Shown: one piece after another, positions 47,801-56,297 of the stretch
Numbering within the stretch: the first letter of the stretch is position 1
How the letters are laid out: every line of letters begins with the position of its first letter
Source: Gammaproteobacteria bacterium
Lineage (GTDB): Bacteria > Pseudomonadota > Gammaproteobacteria > JACKNK01
DNA length: 64,000 nt
NCBI GenBank assembly: GCA_024234955.1
Contig: JACKNK010000005.1
Coordinates: 186,001-250,000, forward strand
Direction of reading: 5' to 3'
Translations under genes and position numbers: made by a program
Notes under the pieces: generated by a model
Databases searched by the model: none
The model's input: the letters and a program-made list of their open reading frames with translations, nothing else
Told to the model about the DNA's origin: nothing

Positions 47801-48670
47801 GGCGCGATCCTCGCGTTCCAGTTCGTCCACGGCGTCCAGGATGGCGGTGGTGAGATCGCGGTCCTCGCTGTCCGCGTCCTCGCCGAGCAGAGGCCGGTAA
47901 CGCACCTCAACGGGGAAGGTCCGCCCCGACACCTCGATCACCGGCGCATTGTTGAAATGTTTGGCAAAGCGCGCGGTATCGATGGTGGCCGAGGTGATGA
48001 TCAGCTTGAGATCGGGGCGACGCGGCAACAACTGCTTCAGATAACCGAGCAGGAAATCGATATTCAGACTGCGCTCGTGGGCCTCATCGATGAGGAGGGT
48101 GTCGTAGGCACGCAGGTCGCGATCACGCTGCATCTCGGCAAGCAGGATACCGTCAGTCATGAACTTGATGGCCGCGTCCGGGCCAGTCTTGTCGGTGAAC
48201 CGGACCTTCCAGCCGACCTTGTCGCCGAGCGGCGTTTTCAATTCCTCGGCAACCCGGGCCGCCACCGAACGCGCAGCAATACGCCTGGGCTGAGTGCAAC
48301 CGATCAGGCCATCGACACCACGCCCGATCGACAGACATATCTTGGGAAGCTGTGTGGTCTTGCCGGAACCGGTCTCCCCGGCCACCACCACCACCTGATG
48401 TTTGCAGATGGCTTCGGCAATCTCGTCGCGGCGCGCGCTGATCGGCAAGGCATCGTCAAATTCCGGTTTTGGGAGGCGCTGCAGACGCTCTGCGCGAGAT
48501 GCCACCGAAGTCTCGATGGCCTCTCGAAGCTGCGCCAACCCACGATCTACCGGTTTTCCCGAGCGCAAGCGCCGCTGAAGACCATCAAGACGTTTGCGGA
48601 TCGCGGCCCTGTCTGAAGACAGGCAGCCATCCAGCCGAGCACTCAGGTCGCGCAGTTCGGAATCAGACAT
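44822..48670 (-). CDS. hrpA: ATP-dependent RNA helicase HrpA
   Basis: Encodes 1282 residues, the usual very long HrpA. DEAH-box core: Walker A VVVAGETGSGKTTQLPK, DEAH in LLIDEAHERSLN, SAT motif LIITSATIDT and QRKGRCGRV. The OB-fold domain and the long C-terminal region of unknown role are intact. HrpA rescues stalled ribosomes in E. coli. The start may be ATG 48670 or a GTG seven codons upstream (48691). Confidence 0.96.
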   Translation of the reverse strand: MSDSELRDLSARLDGCLSSDRAAIRKRLDGLQRRLRSGKPVDRGLAQLREAIETSVASRAERLQRLPKPEFDDALPISARRDEIAEAICKHQVVVVAGETGSGKTTQLPKICLSIGRGVDGLIGCTQPRRIAARSVAARVAEELKTPLGDKVGWKVRFTDKTGPDAAIKFMTDGILLAEMQRDRDLRAYDTLLIDEAHERSLNIDFLLGYLKQLLPRRPDLKLIITSATIDTARFAKHFNNAPVIEVSGRTFPVEVRYRPLLGEDADSEDRDLTTAILDAVDELEREDRARGQSGDVLIFLPGEREIRETAEALRKHHPPDTEVLPLYARLTPAEQNRVFQTHRGRRIVLATNVAETSLTVPGIRYVIDPGLARIARYSPHSKVQRLPIEKISQASANQRKGRCGRVADGVCIRLYDEAGFRSRAEFTDPEIRRSSLAGVILRMADLGLGAVEAFPFVEPPERKQINDGYKLLEELGAVDGRRGLSAVGRQLARLPVDPRLARMVLAAADHNALREVLIIAAALAIPDPRMRPAERQQAADQKHAQWKQDDSDFLAFVAIWDAWQAQGKHLSNTKLRAWAKENWLSWLRLREWQDVHQQLFTAAREHGLKLNPEPAGYADVHQSLLTGLLGNVGLRDEQDVYVGARNVRFAIFPGSTQRKARPKWLMSAELLETSRLFAHTVAKIQPEWVEQLAGSLLKRSYSEPHWEQRPAQVAAFERVTLYGLPLVEKRRVNYGRIDPKTAREIFIREALVQGAFQTRAPFFAHNRMLIAEIEDLEARARRRDLLADEEALFDFYDRLVPEQVYSGKSFETWRKRIEHDDPKRLFLDRETLLQRGTEHVGRDQYPDHLQVAGLDLPLEYHFDPGKAVDGISVRVPLSALNLLRAEHFEWLVPGLLRDKLVALLRGLPKSLRKAFVPVPDYADALFQALEFGRGRLREAMAAQLLRMSGVRVALSDWDETAIPEHLRINYKLCGDDGEIVAMGRDLSDLQARHGGKAQQSFAELPKVGLERERLRTWDFGDLPERVDLDQAGMTLHGYPALIDRGEHVDLKVFDDVAEATLEHAQGCLRLYQLADHQKFKYLRRNPGFGKTACLHYAPIGQCRELSADMVDAVYRHTFGLDAPPRSQAEFERRLQDDMPRLVSVGNELGKAIDEVLAQYHALRKALNGRLPPSMLDAATEIRTQAETLLATGFISATPTAWARRLPVYLKALVMRLDKVRADPERDRALAAQVRPFAELIRAGRVPDAEFRWMVEEFRVSLFAQGLRTVQPVSAKRLQAML

Positions 48671-48760
48671 CCCCGAATCATAACGATGCACACCGGGTCT
48701 CTACAGATCACGAGGTAAAACGGCGTATTGGTGCGCAGCAACGCGCACCGGGTTGGCCAA

Positions 48761-50734
48761 TCAACCTTTCAACAACTTGTTCTCGGCATGTTCAAGCTCA
48801 TCGATAGGGCCGCGCAGCACCACCGCATCGCCCACTTGCAAGGTCATTTCCGGGCTCGGATTTTCGCCGTAGATGGCCCCGCGACGGACCGCCTCGATAT
48901 TGACGGATTCGTTATTCACACATAAATCGGCGAGCGGCATACCAATGGCGTGCGCACCTGGCTCGAGCACCACGGTGTGCAGGCGGTCCTTATCGAGCTT
49001 TGCGGCATCCTCGATCTCATGATCGCCGTGGAAGACGCCTTTCAGCCGCCGGTAGTGATCCGCCCGCGCCTGATCGATCAATTCCAGCACTTCGGTGGCC
49101 GGTACACCGAGACGGCGCAACAGATGTTCGGCGAGCATCATGCTGGCCTCCATCGCCTCCGGAACGATGTCGCTGGCACCTGCGTGTTCGAGCTGTTCGC
49201 GGTATTGATCGTTGCGGGTGCGAACGATGATCGGCAGATCGGCATTGAGCTTGCGCGCGGCATGGGTGATGCGTTCGGCGACATGCTCTTCATCGACCGT
49301 GACAACCAGGGCGCGGGCACGTCCGACACCGGCGACTTCGAGAATGTCCGCATGGGTGGAATCGCCGTAGAAAACATCCTCACCGGCATCGTGCGCCTCG
49401 CGGATCAGCAAGGGATCCACGTCCAGACCGACATAGTCGATGCCCTCCTCGATCAGAAACCCGCAGAGGTTCTGCCCGATGCGCCCGAAGCCGCAGATGA
49501 TCACATGCCCCTGCTTGTCGGCGGTCGCGTCCGCCAGTTTGTGCGCCTGCTGCTCACGACCGCCGAGATAACTGGCACACAAGCGTTTCGCGAACCAGCC
49601 GTTGTTGCGGATGATCAGCGGCGCCAGCGCCATCGAGAGAACGATGGATGTCAGCAGCACCTGGCTGTCGGCCGGATCCAGCAAGGCATTGCTGATCGCC
49701 AACGCCAACAGCGCAAAACCGAACTCGCCGCCCTGCGCAAGCACGGCCCCGGTTCGCAAGGCCACACCGGTTTCGTAACCGCCGAGGCGGACGATGACCG
49801 CCATCAGCGCACCCTTGCCAACGACGAGCCCAAAGGTCGTCAACAACACCCAGGGCCATATCGTCGGCAACGCGTCAAGATAGACCTGGGCACCGACGGT
49901 GATGAAGAACAGGCCCATCAATACGTCACGGAACGGGCGAATCTCGATCTCGATCTGATGCCGGTATTCGGTCTCGCCCAGCATCATTCCGGCGAGGAAT
50001 GCGCCCAGAGCCAGCGAGAGCCCCATGAGATTGGTGATCCAGGCCGCCGAGAGTGCGACCAGCAGGATGGTCAGGGTGAACAACTCGACCGAACGCGCCC
50101 CGGCGATGGCATGGAACAAGGGCCGCAATACCCAGTGACCGAGTGCGAACATCAGCAGGAATGCGCCCACGCCCTTGGCCAACGCAAGCAGGAGCGGCAC
50201 GGTCATGGATTCACTGCCACCCGCACCGAAAATCGGGATCAGCACCAGGAACGGGACCACCGCCAGGTCCTGAAAGATCAACACGCCCAGCGCAATGCGC
50301 CCATGCCGGGAATGCAGTTCGAGCTGTTCGGTAAGCTGCTTTGCGGCGATCGCCGTCGAGGACAGCGCCGCCGCCCCACCCACCACGAATGCGCCCTGCC
50401 AGCTCATGCCGGTCGCCCAGGCGATGCCACCGGCCATTGCGGTAGTCAGGGCCACCTGCGCCCCGCCCAGACCCAGCACGATGCCCTTCATCGACAACAT
50501 GTGCGGGATCGAAAACTCCAGACCAATCATGAACAGCAGGAAGATCACGCCGATCTCGGCCACAATCTCGATACTGTGCAGGTCAGGAATCACCCCCAGC
50601 GCATGTTCGCCGGCGAGCGCACCAATGGCGAGATAGCCCAGGATTGCCGGCAGATGGATACGGCGGAGCAACGCCACCGCGAACACGGAGAGGAAAAGCA
50701 GGATGACGATGTCGTCGAAGATGGCGTGTTGCAT
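48761..50734 (-). CDS. Kef-type K+/H+ antiporter (monovalent cation:proton antiporter-2 family)
   Basis: Encodes 657 residues. About 12 membrane helices (LLFLSVFAVALLRRIHLPAI, LFLLFMIGLEFSIPHML and onward) are followed by a cytosolic RCK_N domain (VIICGFGRIGQNLCGFLIEE, GDSTHADILEVAGVGRARAL) and an RCK_C domain at the C-terminus. It resembles KefB/KefC but the extra RCK_C is typical of YbaL-like and other CPA2 members, so the exact name is open. A GTG further up is less likely than this ATG. Confidence 0.9.
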   Translation of the reverse strand: MQHAIFDDIVILLFLSVFAVALLRRIHLPAILGYLAIGALAGEHALGVIPDLHSIEIVAEIGVIFLLFMIGLEFSIPHMLSMKGIVLGLGGAQVALTTAMAGGIAWATGMSWQGAFVVGGAAALSSTAIAAKQLTEQLELHSRHGRIALGVLIFQDLAVVPFLVLIPIFGAGGSESMTVPLLLALAKGVGAFLLMFALGHWVLRPLFHAIAGARSVELFTLTILLVALSAAWITNLMGLSLALGAFLAGMMLGETEYRHQIEIEIRPFRDVLMGLFFITVGAQVYLDALPTIWPWVLLTTFGLVVGKGALMAVIVRLGGYETGVALRTGAVLAQGGEFGFALLALAISNALLDPADSQVLLTSIVLSMALAPLIIRNNGWFAKRLCASYLGGREQQAHKLADATADKQGHVIICGFGRIGQNLCGFLIEEGIDYVGLDVDPLLIREAHDAGEDVFYGDSTHADILEVAGVGRARALVVTVDEEHVAERITHAARKLNADLPIIVRTRNDQYREQLEHAGASDIVPEAMEASMMLAEHLLRRLGVPATEVLELIDQARADHYRRLKGVFHGDHEIEDAAKLDKDRLHTVVLEPGAHAIGMPLADLCVNNESVNIEAVRRGAIYGENPSPEMTLQVGDAVVLRGPIDELEHAENKLLKG

Positions 50735-50878
50735 AGAAGTGGGGGCAGTGACGTTGTGCGGTATCCACGTTATCACGCCCACGCCATGCGCAATAACGCC
50801 TGCGGAATCAGGCCTTCCCGGCGATAACGTCGGCTATAACGATGGCGTCACGGCCTCGATGCGGACCCATTGCCGATC

Positions 50879-51358
50879 ATGATCGAATTGTCCCTGCTGG
50901 GATTGCTGTTCGCCTGCAACGGAGCGCCCATCCTGCTTCGGCTGCTGGTGCGCAATCACTTCGCCTTGCCCATCGATTTCGGCGTGAATGCCTGGGACGA
51001 CCGTCCCTTGTTCGGGACCTCCAAGACATGGCGAGGCCTGCTTGCGGCAATCTCCATCGGCGCGGTACTGAGCGCACTGCTCGGATGGGGCGCCATGTTC
51101 GGCGCGCTATTCGGCCTGTATTCGATGCTCGGCGATCTGTTTGCGAGCTTCGTCAAACGTCGCATGGGCCTGGCCCCCAGCGATCAGGCCACGGGGCTGG
51201 ACCAGATTCCCGAATCCCTGTTCCCGCTCATCCATGCCGCAATGGTGCTACCTGTCGGGCTGCTGCATGTCATCGGACTGAGTGCCGCTTTCACGCTGCT
51301 GTCCGTGCTGGTGTCAAGGCCGCTCTATCGCTGGCACATCCGCAATCGCCCGTACTGA
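50879..51358 (+). CDS. CDP-archaeol synthase-family membrane protein
   Basis: Encodes 159 residues with four hydrophobic helices. LFGTSKTWRGLLAAI and GDLFASFVKRRMGLAPSDQA followed by LDQIPES match the CarS/DUF46 family (CDP-archaeol synthase), whose archaeal members transfer CMP to an archaeol phosphate. In bacteria the substrate is unknown. Start at ATG 50879; an in-frame TTG at 50870 is less likely. It stands alone between the Kef-type antiporter (divergent) and the phosphoesterase. Confidence 0.85.
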   Translation: MIELSLLGLLFACNGAPILLRLLVRNHFALPIDFGVNAWDDRPLFGTSKTWRGLLAAISIGAVLSALLGWGAMFGALFGLYSMLGDLFASFVKRRMGLAPSDQATGLDQIPESLFPLIHAAMVLPVGLLHVIGLSAAFTLLSVLVSRPLYRWHIRNRPY

Positions 51359-51364
51359 GCCGGG

Positions 51365-52315
51365 TCAGACCCGCCGCAGATGGTGCAAGGTCACTTCCGG
51401 CGGGCAATTGAAGCGCGCCGGTACCACCGACGACCCGGTGCCCGCCGAGGTATACCCCTGCAACGCATTGAAACTCCAGGGACCGGCATTGAATTCATTG
51501 GGCGCGGCGGAGTTGTACATCAGGGCCTTGCCGCCCGGAAGACACATCTGCCCGGCATGGGTATGGCCGCTTAGCATCAGATCGAAGCCGGTATAGGCAG
51601 CGCGGGTATAAATCTCCGGGGAATGGGAGAGCAGCACCGCGATCGATTCGTCGGCCAACCCCTGACTGGCGGCATCCAGGTTGTCCGATTCGAAATAATG
51701 CGGATCATCGATACCGGCGATGTAAATCCGCGCATCGCCCCGCTCCAGTGTGACCGACTCATTGAGCAGCAGACGAATCCCCATGCGCTCGATCGGTTCC
51801 ACCATGAAGATGCTGTCGTGGTTGCCCAGCACCGCATAAATATCCTCACCCAGCGCCTCCCTGACCACCGACAAACCCGCCATCGCGGCCTGCCAGGGAC
51901 CATGCGTATGGAAGCGGTAATCGCCGGTCATCACGCAGACGTCATAATCCAGATCCGACACGACTTCCGCGACCCGTCCTGGAAACTCCGGTAAGGAATC
52001 CAGATGCAGATCGCTGAGGTGCAACAACGTGAACCCATCGAAGGATGGAGGCAGCGTTGGCAACCGGACGTCGTTATGACGGACCTGAATATCGAGGACA
52101 TTGCGCCGACCCCGCTCAGCCATCCCCGTCAAACGCAGCGTCATGCGGATGAGACTGTGAAACAGGTGCCAGTTTTCGATATGCAGGAAATTGCGCCCCT
52201 GGCCGAAACGATCCGCCTCATGCTCGGTTTCCACGCCGATGCGTTGGCGCAGGTGCGCCTTTCCGACTCGATCAAGCAGATATTGCTGCGAACCTGACGC
52301 ATCGCTCGAAGTCAC
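51365..52315 (-). CDS. Membrane-linked metallophosphoesterase (YkuE-like)
   Basis: Encodes 316 residues. Calcineurin-like motifs in order: LHLSDLHLDSL, MTGDYRFH, LGNHDSIF, LLSHSPEIY and LSGHTHAGQMCLP. The GxHTHAGQ ending is typical of the YkuE/YaeI group. The start is a GTG at 52315: GGAGGAA lies six bases upstream, which decides it over an in-frame TTG. Substrate unknown; relatives act on lipid or nucleotide phosphates. Confidence 0.88.
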   Translation of the reverse strand: MTSSDASGSQQYLLDRVGKAHLRQRIGVETEHEADRFGQGRNFLHIENWHLFHSLIRMTLRLTGMAERGRRNVLDIQVRHNDVRLPTLPPSFDGFTLLHLSDLHLDSLPEFPGRVAEVVSDLDYDVCVMTGDYRFHTHGPWQAAMAGLSVVREALGEDIYAVLGNHDSIFMVEPIERMGIRLLLNESVTLERGDARIYIAGIDDPHYFESDNLDAASQGLADESIAVLLSHSPEIYTRAAYTGFDLMLSGHTHAGQMCLPGGKALMYNSAAPNEFNAGPWSFNALQGYTSAGTGSSVVPARFNCPPEVTLHHLRRV

Positions 52316-52430
52316 CGTCGCTTCCTCCAAATTGGCGCCAACCCAGCTTCGACGAATGAAGAATTCCTACCAGACTCATGATAGCTCCCGAACCTGCATC
52401 GGCGATTGACCAATGCGTGATCCCAAAAAG

Positions 52431-52455
52431 AAAAAGCGCCCGAAGGCGCTTTTTC
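52431..52455. terminator. Rho-independent terminator after the GTPase-phosphorelay operon
   Basis: AAAAAGCGCC-CGAA-GGCGCTTTTT; the stem is followed by T-runs on both strands, so it works in either direction. It lies 168 bases past the GlrR-like gene stop, beyond the repeat at 52521-52590. Confidence 0.85.
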
Positions 52456-52520
52456 GAACAGGCATGAAATCAATCAGAACGCTAGCGCACTTCGATCAGC
52501 TGCAAGGCAAGCTCAGCAAG

Positions 52521-52590
52521 GTAGGGCGGAACCCGAAGGGCTTCCGCCGCCGGCGCGGACATGGCGGAAGCCCTTCGGGTTCCGCCCTAC
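52521..52590. repeat. Palindromic repeat, family C
   Basis: A 28-bp perfect inverted repeat beginning GTAGGGCGGAACCCGAAGGG, arms at 52521-52548 and 52563-52590. Its arms are internally palindromic (GGAACCCGAAGGGCTTCC). Single copy in this window. With the terminator it fills the 307-base gap 52316-52622. Confidence 0.85.
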
Positions 52591-52622
52591 CTCGCTGCAT
52601 CAGGCGACAGACCAGGCCATTT

Positions 52623-53969
52623 TCAGGCCTCGGCGGATTCACCCCGGAACTGCGCCGCCTCCAACTGGTGGCGATTGAGCAGGTTGTAGAAATCGGTGCG
52701 GTTGCGCCCGGCAATGCGCGCGGCCGTGGTGATGTTGCCCCGGGTCATGCGCAACAGACGCACCAGATAACTGCGCTCGAAATCCTTTACCGCGTCTTCC
52801 AGGGTCGGCATCTGCCCGGAATCCTTGCGCAAGGCCTGATCGATAAGATTGAGCGGAATAACCGCGCCGTTACACAACACCGCACAACGTTCCATGACAT
52901 TGGCGAGCTGACGAATATTGCCGGGCCAGCCGGCCTGCAACATGCGCTCCGCCGCCTCCTGCGACAGTCGCGGTTTCTTCTCACCGGTCCGTGTTGCGAA
53001 CTCGCTCAGGAAATGTTCCGCCAAGGCCAGAATGTCCTCGGGGCGCTCGCGCAACGCGGGCAAATGCAGCGGAATCACGTTCAGGCGGTAATACAGGTCC
53101 TCACGGAAGTCGCCTTCCTCGACTAAAGCATCGAGGTCCTGGTGCGTCGCGGTGACCACACGCACATCGACCGGTATTTCCTGCGCACTGCCGACTGGCC
53201 GAACCTTGCCTTCCTGCAGCACACGCAGCAGGCGCACCTGGAGCGCTGAAGACATATCGCCAATCTCATCGAGGAACAGGGTTCCGCCATGTGCAGCGCG
53301 GAACAGCCCGTCGTTGGCGGTCATCGCCCCGGTGAAGGCGCCTTTCTTGTGACCGAACAGCTCGGATTCCAGGAGTTGCTCCGGCAATGCCGCGCAGTTG
53401 ATGGCAACGAACGGCCCATCTCGACGCGGGCTGGCGCGATGCAGGGCACCGGCAAGCAACTCCTTACCACTGCCCGTCTCCCCAAAGATCATCACCGTCG
53501 TCGTCCCGGCGGCAACCCGTCGAACCTGCTGCAGCAGCCTTGCCATCAAGGGACTCTGGTAAATGATGCCCTCGGCAAAATCCTTGGCGGTCTCGTGATC
53601 CCGTCCGAGCCGGAGCACGTTGCTCACACTCTCCAGCAACGCGTCCTGCTGCACCGGCTTGGTCAGAAATGAAGCAACCCCGCGCTCGGTCGCGGCCAAG
53701 GCATCGGCAATCTGGGCACGACCGCTGATCATGATCACGGGCAGACCGGGATCATTCGCCAGCAAGCGATCGAGCAACATCATGCCGTCCATGCCCGGCA
53801 TCGCCAGATCGGTGATGACCAGGTCAGCGGCATGCATGGCAAGACGGGTCAATGCGCCATCACCATCGGTTGCCTGATCGACGTGATACCCCTCAGATTC
53901 CAGCCAGACGGTCCACAGTGCGAGCAGGTCGGCGTCGTCATCGACGAGCAGAATTCGAGGTTCAGCCAT
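52623..53969 (-). CDS. Sigma-54-dependent response regulator, GlrR-like
   Basis: Encodes 448 residues. Receiver (about 1-120): LLVDDDAD, phospho-Asp in LVITDLAMPGMDGM and Lys in FLTKPV. AAA+ domain: Walker A GETGSGKE, sigma-54 loop GAFTGA, GGTLFLDEIGDM. C-terminal helix-turn-helix ITTAARIAGRNRTDFYNLLN. Many segments match E. coli GlrR (QseF) closely, for example PEQLLESELFGH and EFREDLYYRLNV-like sequence. The real start is MAEPRILLVDDD; the longer frame overlaps the HPt gene. As the last gene of the operon it is the output of the phosphorelay (inference). Confidence 0.94.
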   Translation of the reverse strand: MAEPRILLVDDDADLLALWTVWLESEGYHVDQATDGDGALTRLAMHAADLVITDLAMPGMDGMMLLDRLLANDPGLPVIMISGRAQIADALAATERGVASFLTKPVQQDALLESVSNVLRLGRDHETAKDFAEGIIYQSPLMARLLQQVRRVAAGTTTVMIFGETGSGKELLAGALHRASPRRDGPFVAINCAALPEQLLESELFGHKKGAFTGAMTANDGLFRAAHGGTLFLDEIGDMSSALQVRLLRVLQEGKVRPVGSAQEIPVDVRVVTATHQDLDALVEEGDFREDLYYRLNVIPLHLPALRERPEDILALAEHFLSEFATRTGEKKPRLSQEAAERMLQAGWPGNIRQLANVMERCAVLCNGAVIPLNLIDQALRKDSGQMPTLEDAVKDFERSYLVRLLRMTRGNITTAARIAGRNRTDFYNLLNRHQLEAAQFRGESAEA

Positions 53970-54291
53970 TAGAAGACTCAATGTCGAGTTGTTCGATAAG
54001 GATTTGGCAACGGGATTCGAGTTCACCGCCAGCGTCGCTTCCGGAATGACTTTCCTGACGTGCAATGGCCGCACCTTCGACCCGTTTGGCAAGTCCGCTC
54101 AGTTCCACGAAGCCATAACTGGCACCGGAACCAGCGAGCTTGTGAGCAAGGTGCCTGAGTGTATCGATGCCTTCCGGCGCCCCACTGCGAACCAGATCGA
54201 GCGCCGCCGCAAACTCCGCGCGCTTGGCGACGAAGGTATCCGCATACTGTTTCTTCAATAACTCAAGTCGGTCAGAAATATCGGAATTCAT
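53962..54291 (-). CDS. HPt-domain phosphotransfer protein
   Basis: Encodes 109 residues. LRHLAHKLAGSGASYGF is the phosphotransfer helix, with the phospho-accepting His in LAHKLAGS. It has no kinase domain. It should pass phosphate between the receiver of the hybrid kinase and the GlrR-like regulator. It overlaps both neighbours (8 bases downstream, 4 upstream). Confidence 0.9.
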   Translation of the reverse strand: MNSDISDRLELLKKQYADTFVAKRAEFAAALDLVRSGAPEGIDTLRHLAHKLAGSGASYGFVELSGLAKRVEGAAIARQESHSGSDAGGELESRCQILIEQLDIESSNG

Positions 54292-55799
54292 TCGGCTTTC
54301 TCCGGGAGGAAACGGGCAATACGCGTGAGCATATCGCCCGGATCGACCGGCTTGGCGAGGAAGTCGTCCGCGCCGGCATTCAGAGCGCGCTGCGAATACT
54401 CCCCATCGGAGGCCGCCGACATGGCGATGATCGGGGTATTGATGCCGCGTGCACGAATCGCCCTGATCGCCTCCGGGCCATTCATTCCAGGCAGGTTCTG
54501 ATCCATGAAGATCAGTTCCGGGGTGTCGGACACCGCCTTTTCAACCGCCTGCGCCCCGTCTTCGACAACCGCCACATCCAGACCGGCATCCTCCAGAAAG
54601 ATTCGCATCAACATCGCGATATCGACGTCATCCTCGGTCACCTGAATTCGTGCGCCCCGGCGTGGCATGCGTGGCTCGGCGGCTTTTTGAGTCACTTCGC
54701 TTGCGGGTATGTCGAGAATAAATGTGGTCCCCGCACCGACCTCCGATTCCAACGACAGGGACCCGCCCATACGCTCGGCCAGCACGGCGGAAATACTCAG
54801 TCCAAGTCCTGCGCCGGCGCGCTGGTCCGCATTGGTGTGCTCGCGCTGGAATGCCTGAAAGACCCGGGACTGTGCCTCCTTCGGAATGCCTGGCCCGGTA
54901 TCGCGAATCGCCACATTGAGACGCCCTTCCCGCCAGCGCATGCGAACCCGGACTTCGCCCTGATCCGTAAACTTGATCGCATTACCGACCAGATTGATCA
55001 CAATCTGGCGAACCCGTAGCGCGTCGAAGGCCGTCAATTCCGGCCAGGCGCCGTCACTGTCCACCGCGAAGCCGAGCGATTTATCTGCCGCCAGCGGGCG
55101 AAACACGGTCGCGATGTCATCGCGGAGGTTATCCAACCGTGCCGGCGCGGGGCGCACCTCGAGTTGCCCGGCCTCGAAACGTGCCTGATCAAGAATGTTG
55201 TCGATCAAGGCCAGCAGATGCTGGGCGCCACGCTCGATCGCGTTCGCATGGGCGTTTATCGTCGCGGGTTCCACCGTGTTGCGCAGCAGATGGGTGTAGC
55301 CGGTTATCGACGAAAGCGGGGTCCGCAACTCGTGCGACATGTTCGCGATAAAGCGCCCTTTGAGCTGACTCGCTTCTTCGGCCGCGCGACGCGCACGTTC
55401 CACCTCATCCAGCAGTTGCTGCTGGCGATACCCGCGAATCTGCTCCTCATTGGCGACCTGCTGAACACCTTGCTGGGCATGCAATTCTTCACTGGCATCG
55501 AGAAACAGCACATACATCTCGTCACCATGCGCAAGTACGTGGATCTGTGCGCCCCCGCCCTTGCCATCTTCGATCAACGGAAGTATGAACGGCTGCTCCA
55601 GGATGCTCGGCTCCAGGCCGACGAGAAAATCGAGTCGCTCGTCGAGCACATCGCCGATCTTCAGACCTTCAAGCCCGTAAACCCCGGGCCTGCCTTCGAA
55701 TGACAGGACCTGGTGTGCCGCATCCAGCCGTATCCACATTGGACGCAGGCGCGCCCGAATCGTTGCCTGCTGATAATCACGGATGAAATCGTCGCTCAC
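54288..55799 (-). CDS. Cytosolic hybrid histidine kinase with C-terminal receiver
   Basis: Encodes 503 residues with no membrane segment. A PAS-like sensor at about 15-115 (LSFEGRPGVYGLEGLKIGDV) is followed by HisKA (FIANMSHELRTPLSSITGYT), an HATPase domain (IVNLVGNAIKFTDQGEVRV, IRDTGPGIPKEAQSRVF, AGAGLGLSISAVLAERMGG) and a receiver (phospho-Asp in IFMDQNLPGMNGPEAI, Lys in FLAKPVDP). Its own receiver plus the neighbouring HPt imply a four-step relay. It overlaps the GTPase and HPt genes by four bases each. Confidence 0.94.
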   Translation of the reverse strand: MSDDFIRDYQQATIRARLRPMWIRLDAAHQVLSFEGRPGVYGLEGLKIGDVLDERLDFLVGLEPSILEQPFILPLIEDGKGGGAQIHVLAHGDEMYVLFLDASEELHAQQGVQQVANEEQIRGYRQQQLLDEVERARRAAEEASQLKGRFIANMSHELRTPLSSITGYTHLLRNTVEPATINAHANAIERGAQHLLALIDNILDQARFEAGQLEVRPAPARLDNLRDDIATVFRPLAADKSLGFAVDSDGAWPELTAFDALRVRQIVINLVGNAIKFTDQGEVRVRMRWREGRLNVAIRDTGPGIPKEAQSRVFQAFQREHTNADQRAGAGLGLSISAVLAERMGGSLSLESEVGAGTTFILDIPASEVTQKAAEPRMPRRGARIQVTEDDVDIAMLMRIFLEDAGLDVAVVEDGAQAVEKAVSDTPELIFMDQNLPGMNGPEAIRAIRARGINTPIIAMSAASDGEYSQRALNAGADDFLAKPVDPGDMLTRIARFLPEKAE

Positions 55800-56296
55800 T
55801 GAACCGCTTCCGCGAGCCTGGAAAAGGCCTCCTCGACCGACTCGCCGGTTTTGGCGCTGGTTTCAAACACGATGAAACCATCGGCACGCAGCGCCTCGAT
55901 GTCCGCCTCGCTGACTTCCCACTGGTCGCGCAGATCGTTCTTGTTGAGCAGGACCACCCCCGGCTTGCCCGGAATCAGGGTATCCGCCGCTTCCTTCAAG
56001 CCTCTTGCCGAGTGCAGGGTATTGGCACGCGTGCCATCGATGACCAGGAGATAACCGGTCGCCCCCCGCAGATAGGTCTTCACCTGCGGGGTCACTTCGG
56101 CGCCACCGGCGAGGTCCCAGACCACCAGCTTGACGCCATTGCCATCGCCCAGATCGACCTGTTTGGTATCAATCTTGGCACCGACCGTCGTGAGGTATTT
56201 GTCCGAGAACACACTGCTCACAAAACGGGCCACCAGACTGGTCTTGCCGACACCGAAGTCGCCAAGCATGCACACCTTGCGGGTATTCACCGCCAT
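55796..56296 (-). CDS. Ras/Rab-like small GTPase
   Basis: Encodes 166 residues. G1 GDFGVGKTS, G3 WDLAGGAE, G4 LNKNDL and G5 FETSAKTGES are in order, so this is a complete Ras-fold GTPase of eukaryote-like type. The catalytic Gln of DxxGQ is not present (DLAGGAE), suggesting slow intrinsic hydrolysis or the need for a partner. Start ATG 56296 is one base from the upstream stop; a TTG four codons earlier is less likely. Overlap with the hybrid-kinase gene suggests it feeds the relay (inference). Confidence 0.92.
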   Translation of the reverse strand: MAVNTRKVCMLGDFGVGKTSLVARFVSSVFSDKYLTTVGAKIDTKQVDLGDGNGVKLVVWDLAGGAEVTPQVKTYLRGATGYLLVIDGTRANTLHSARGLKEAADTLIPGKPGVVLLNKNDLRDQWEVSEADIEALRADGFIVFETSAKTGESVEEAFSRLAEAVQ

Positions 56297-56297
56297 A

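Noticed and set aside
48950..50827. 625-codon open frame opposite the Kef-type antiporter gene
   Set aside because: Composition (His, Gln, Arg-rich) is that of an antisense shadow; the minus strand has clear membrane helices and RCK motifs.
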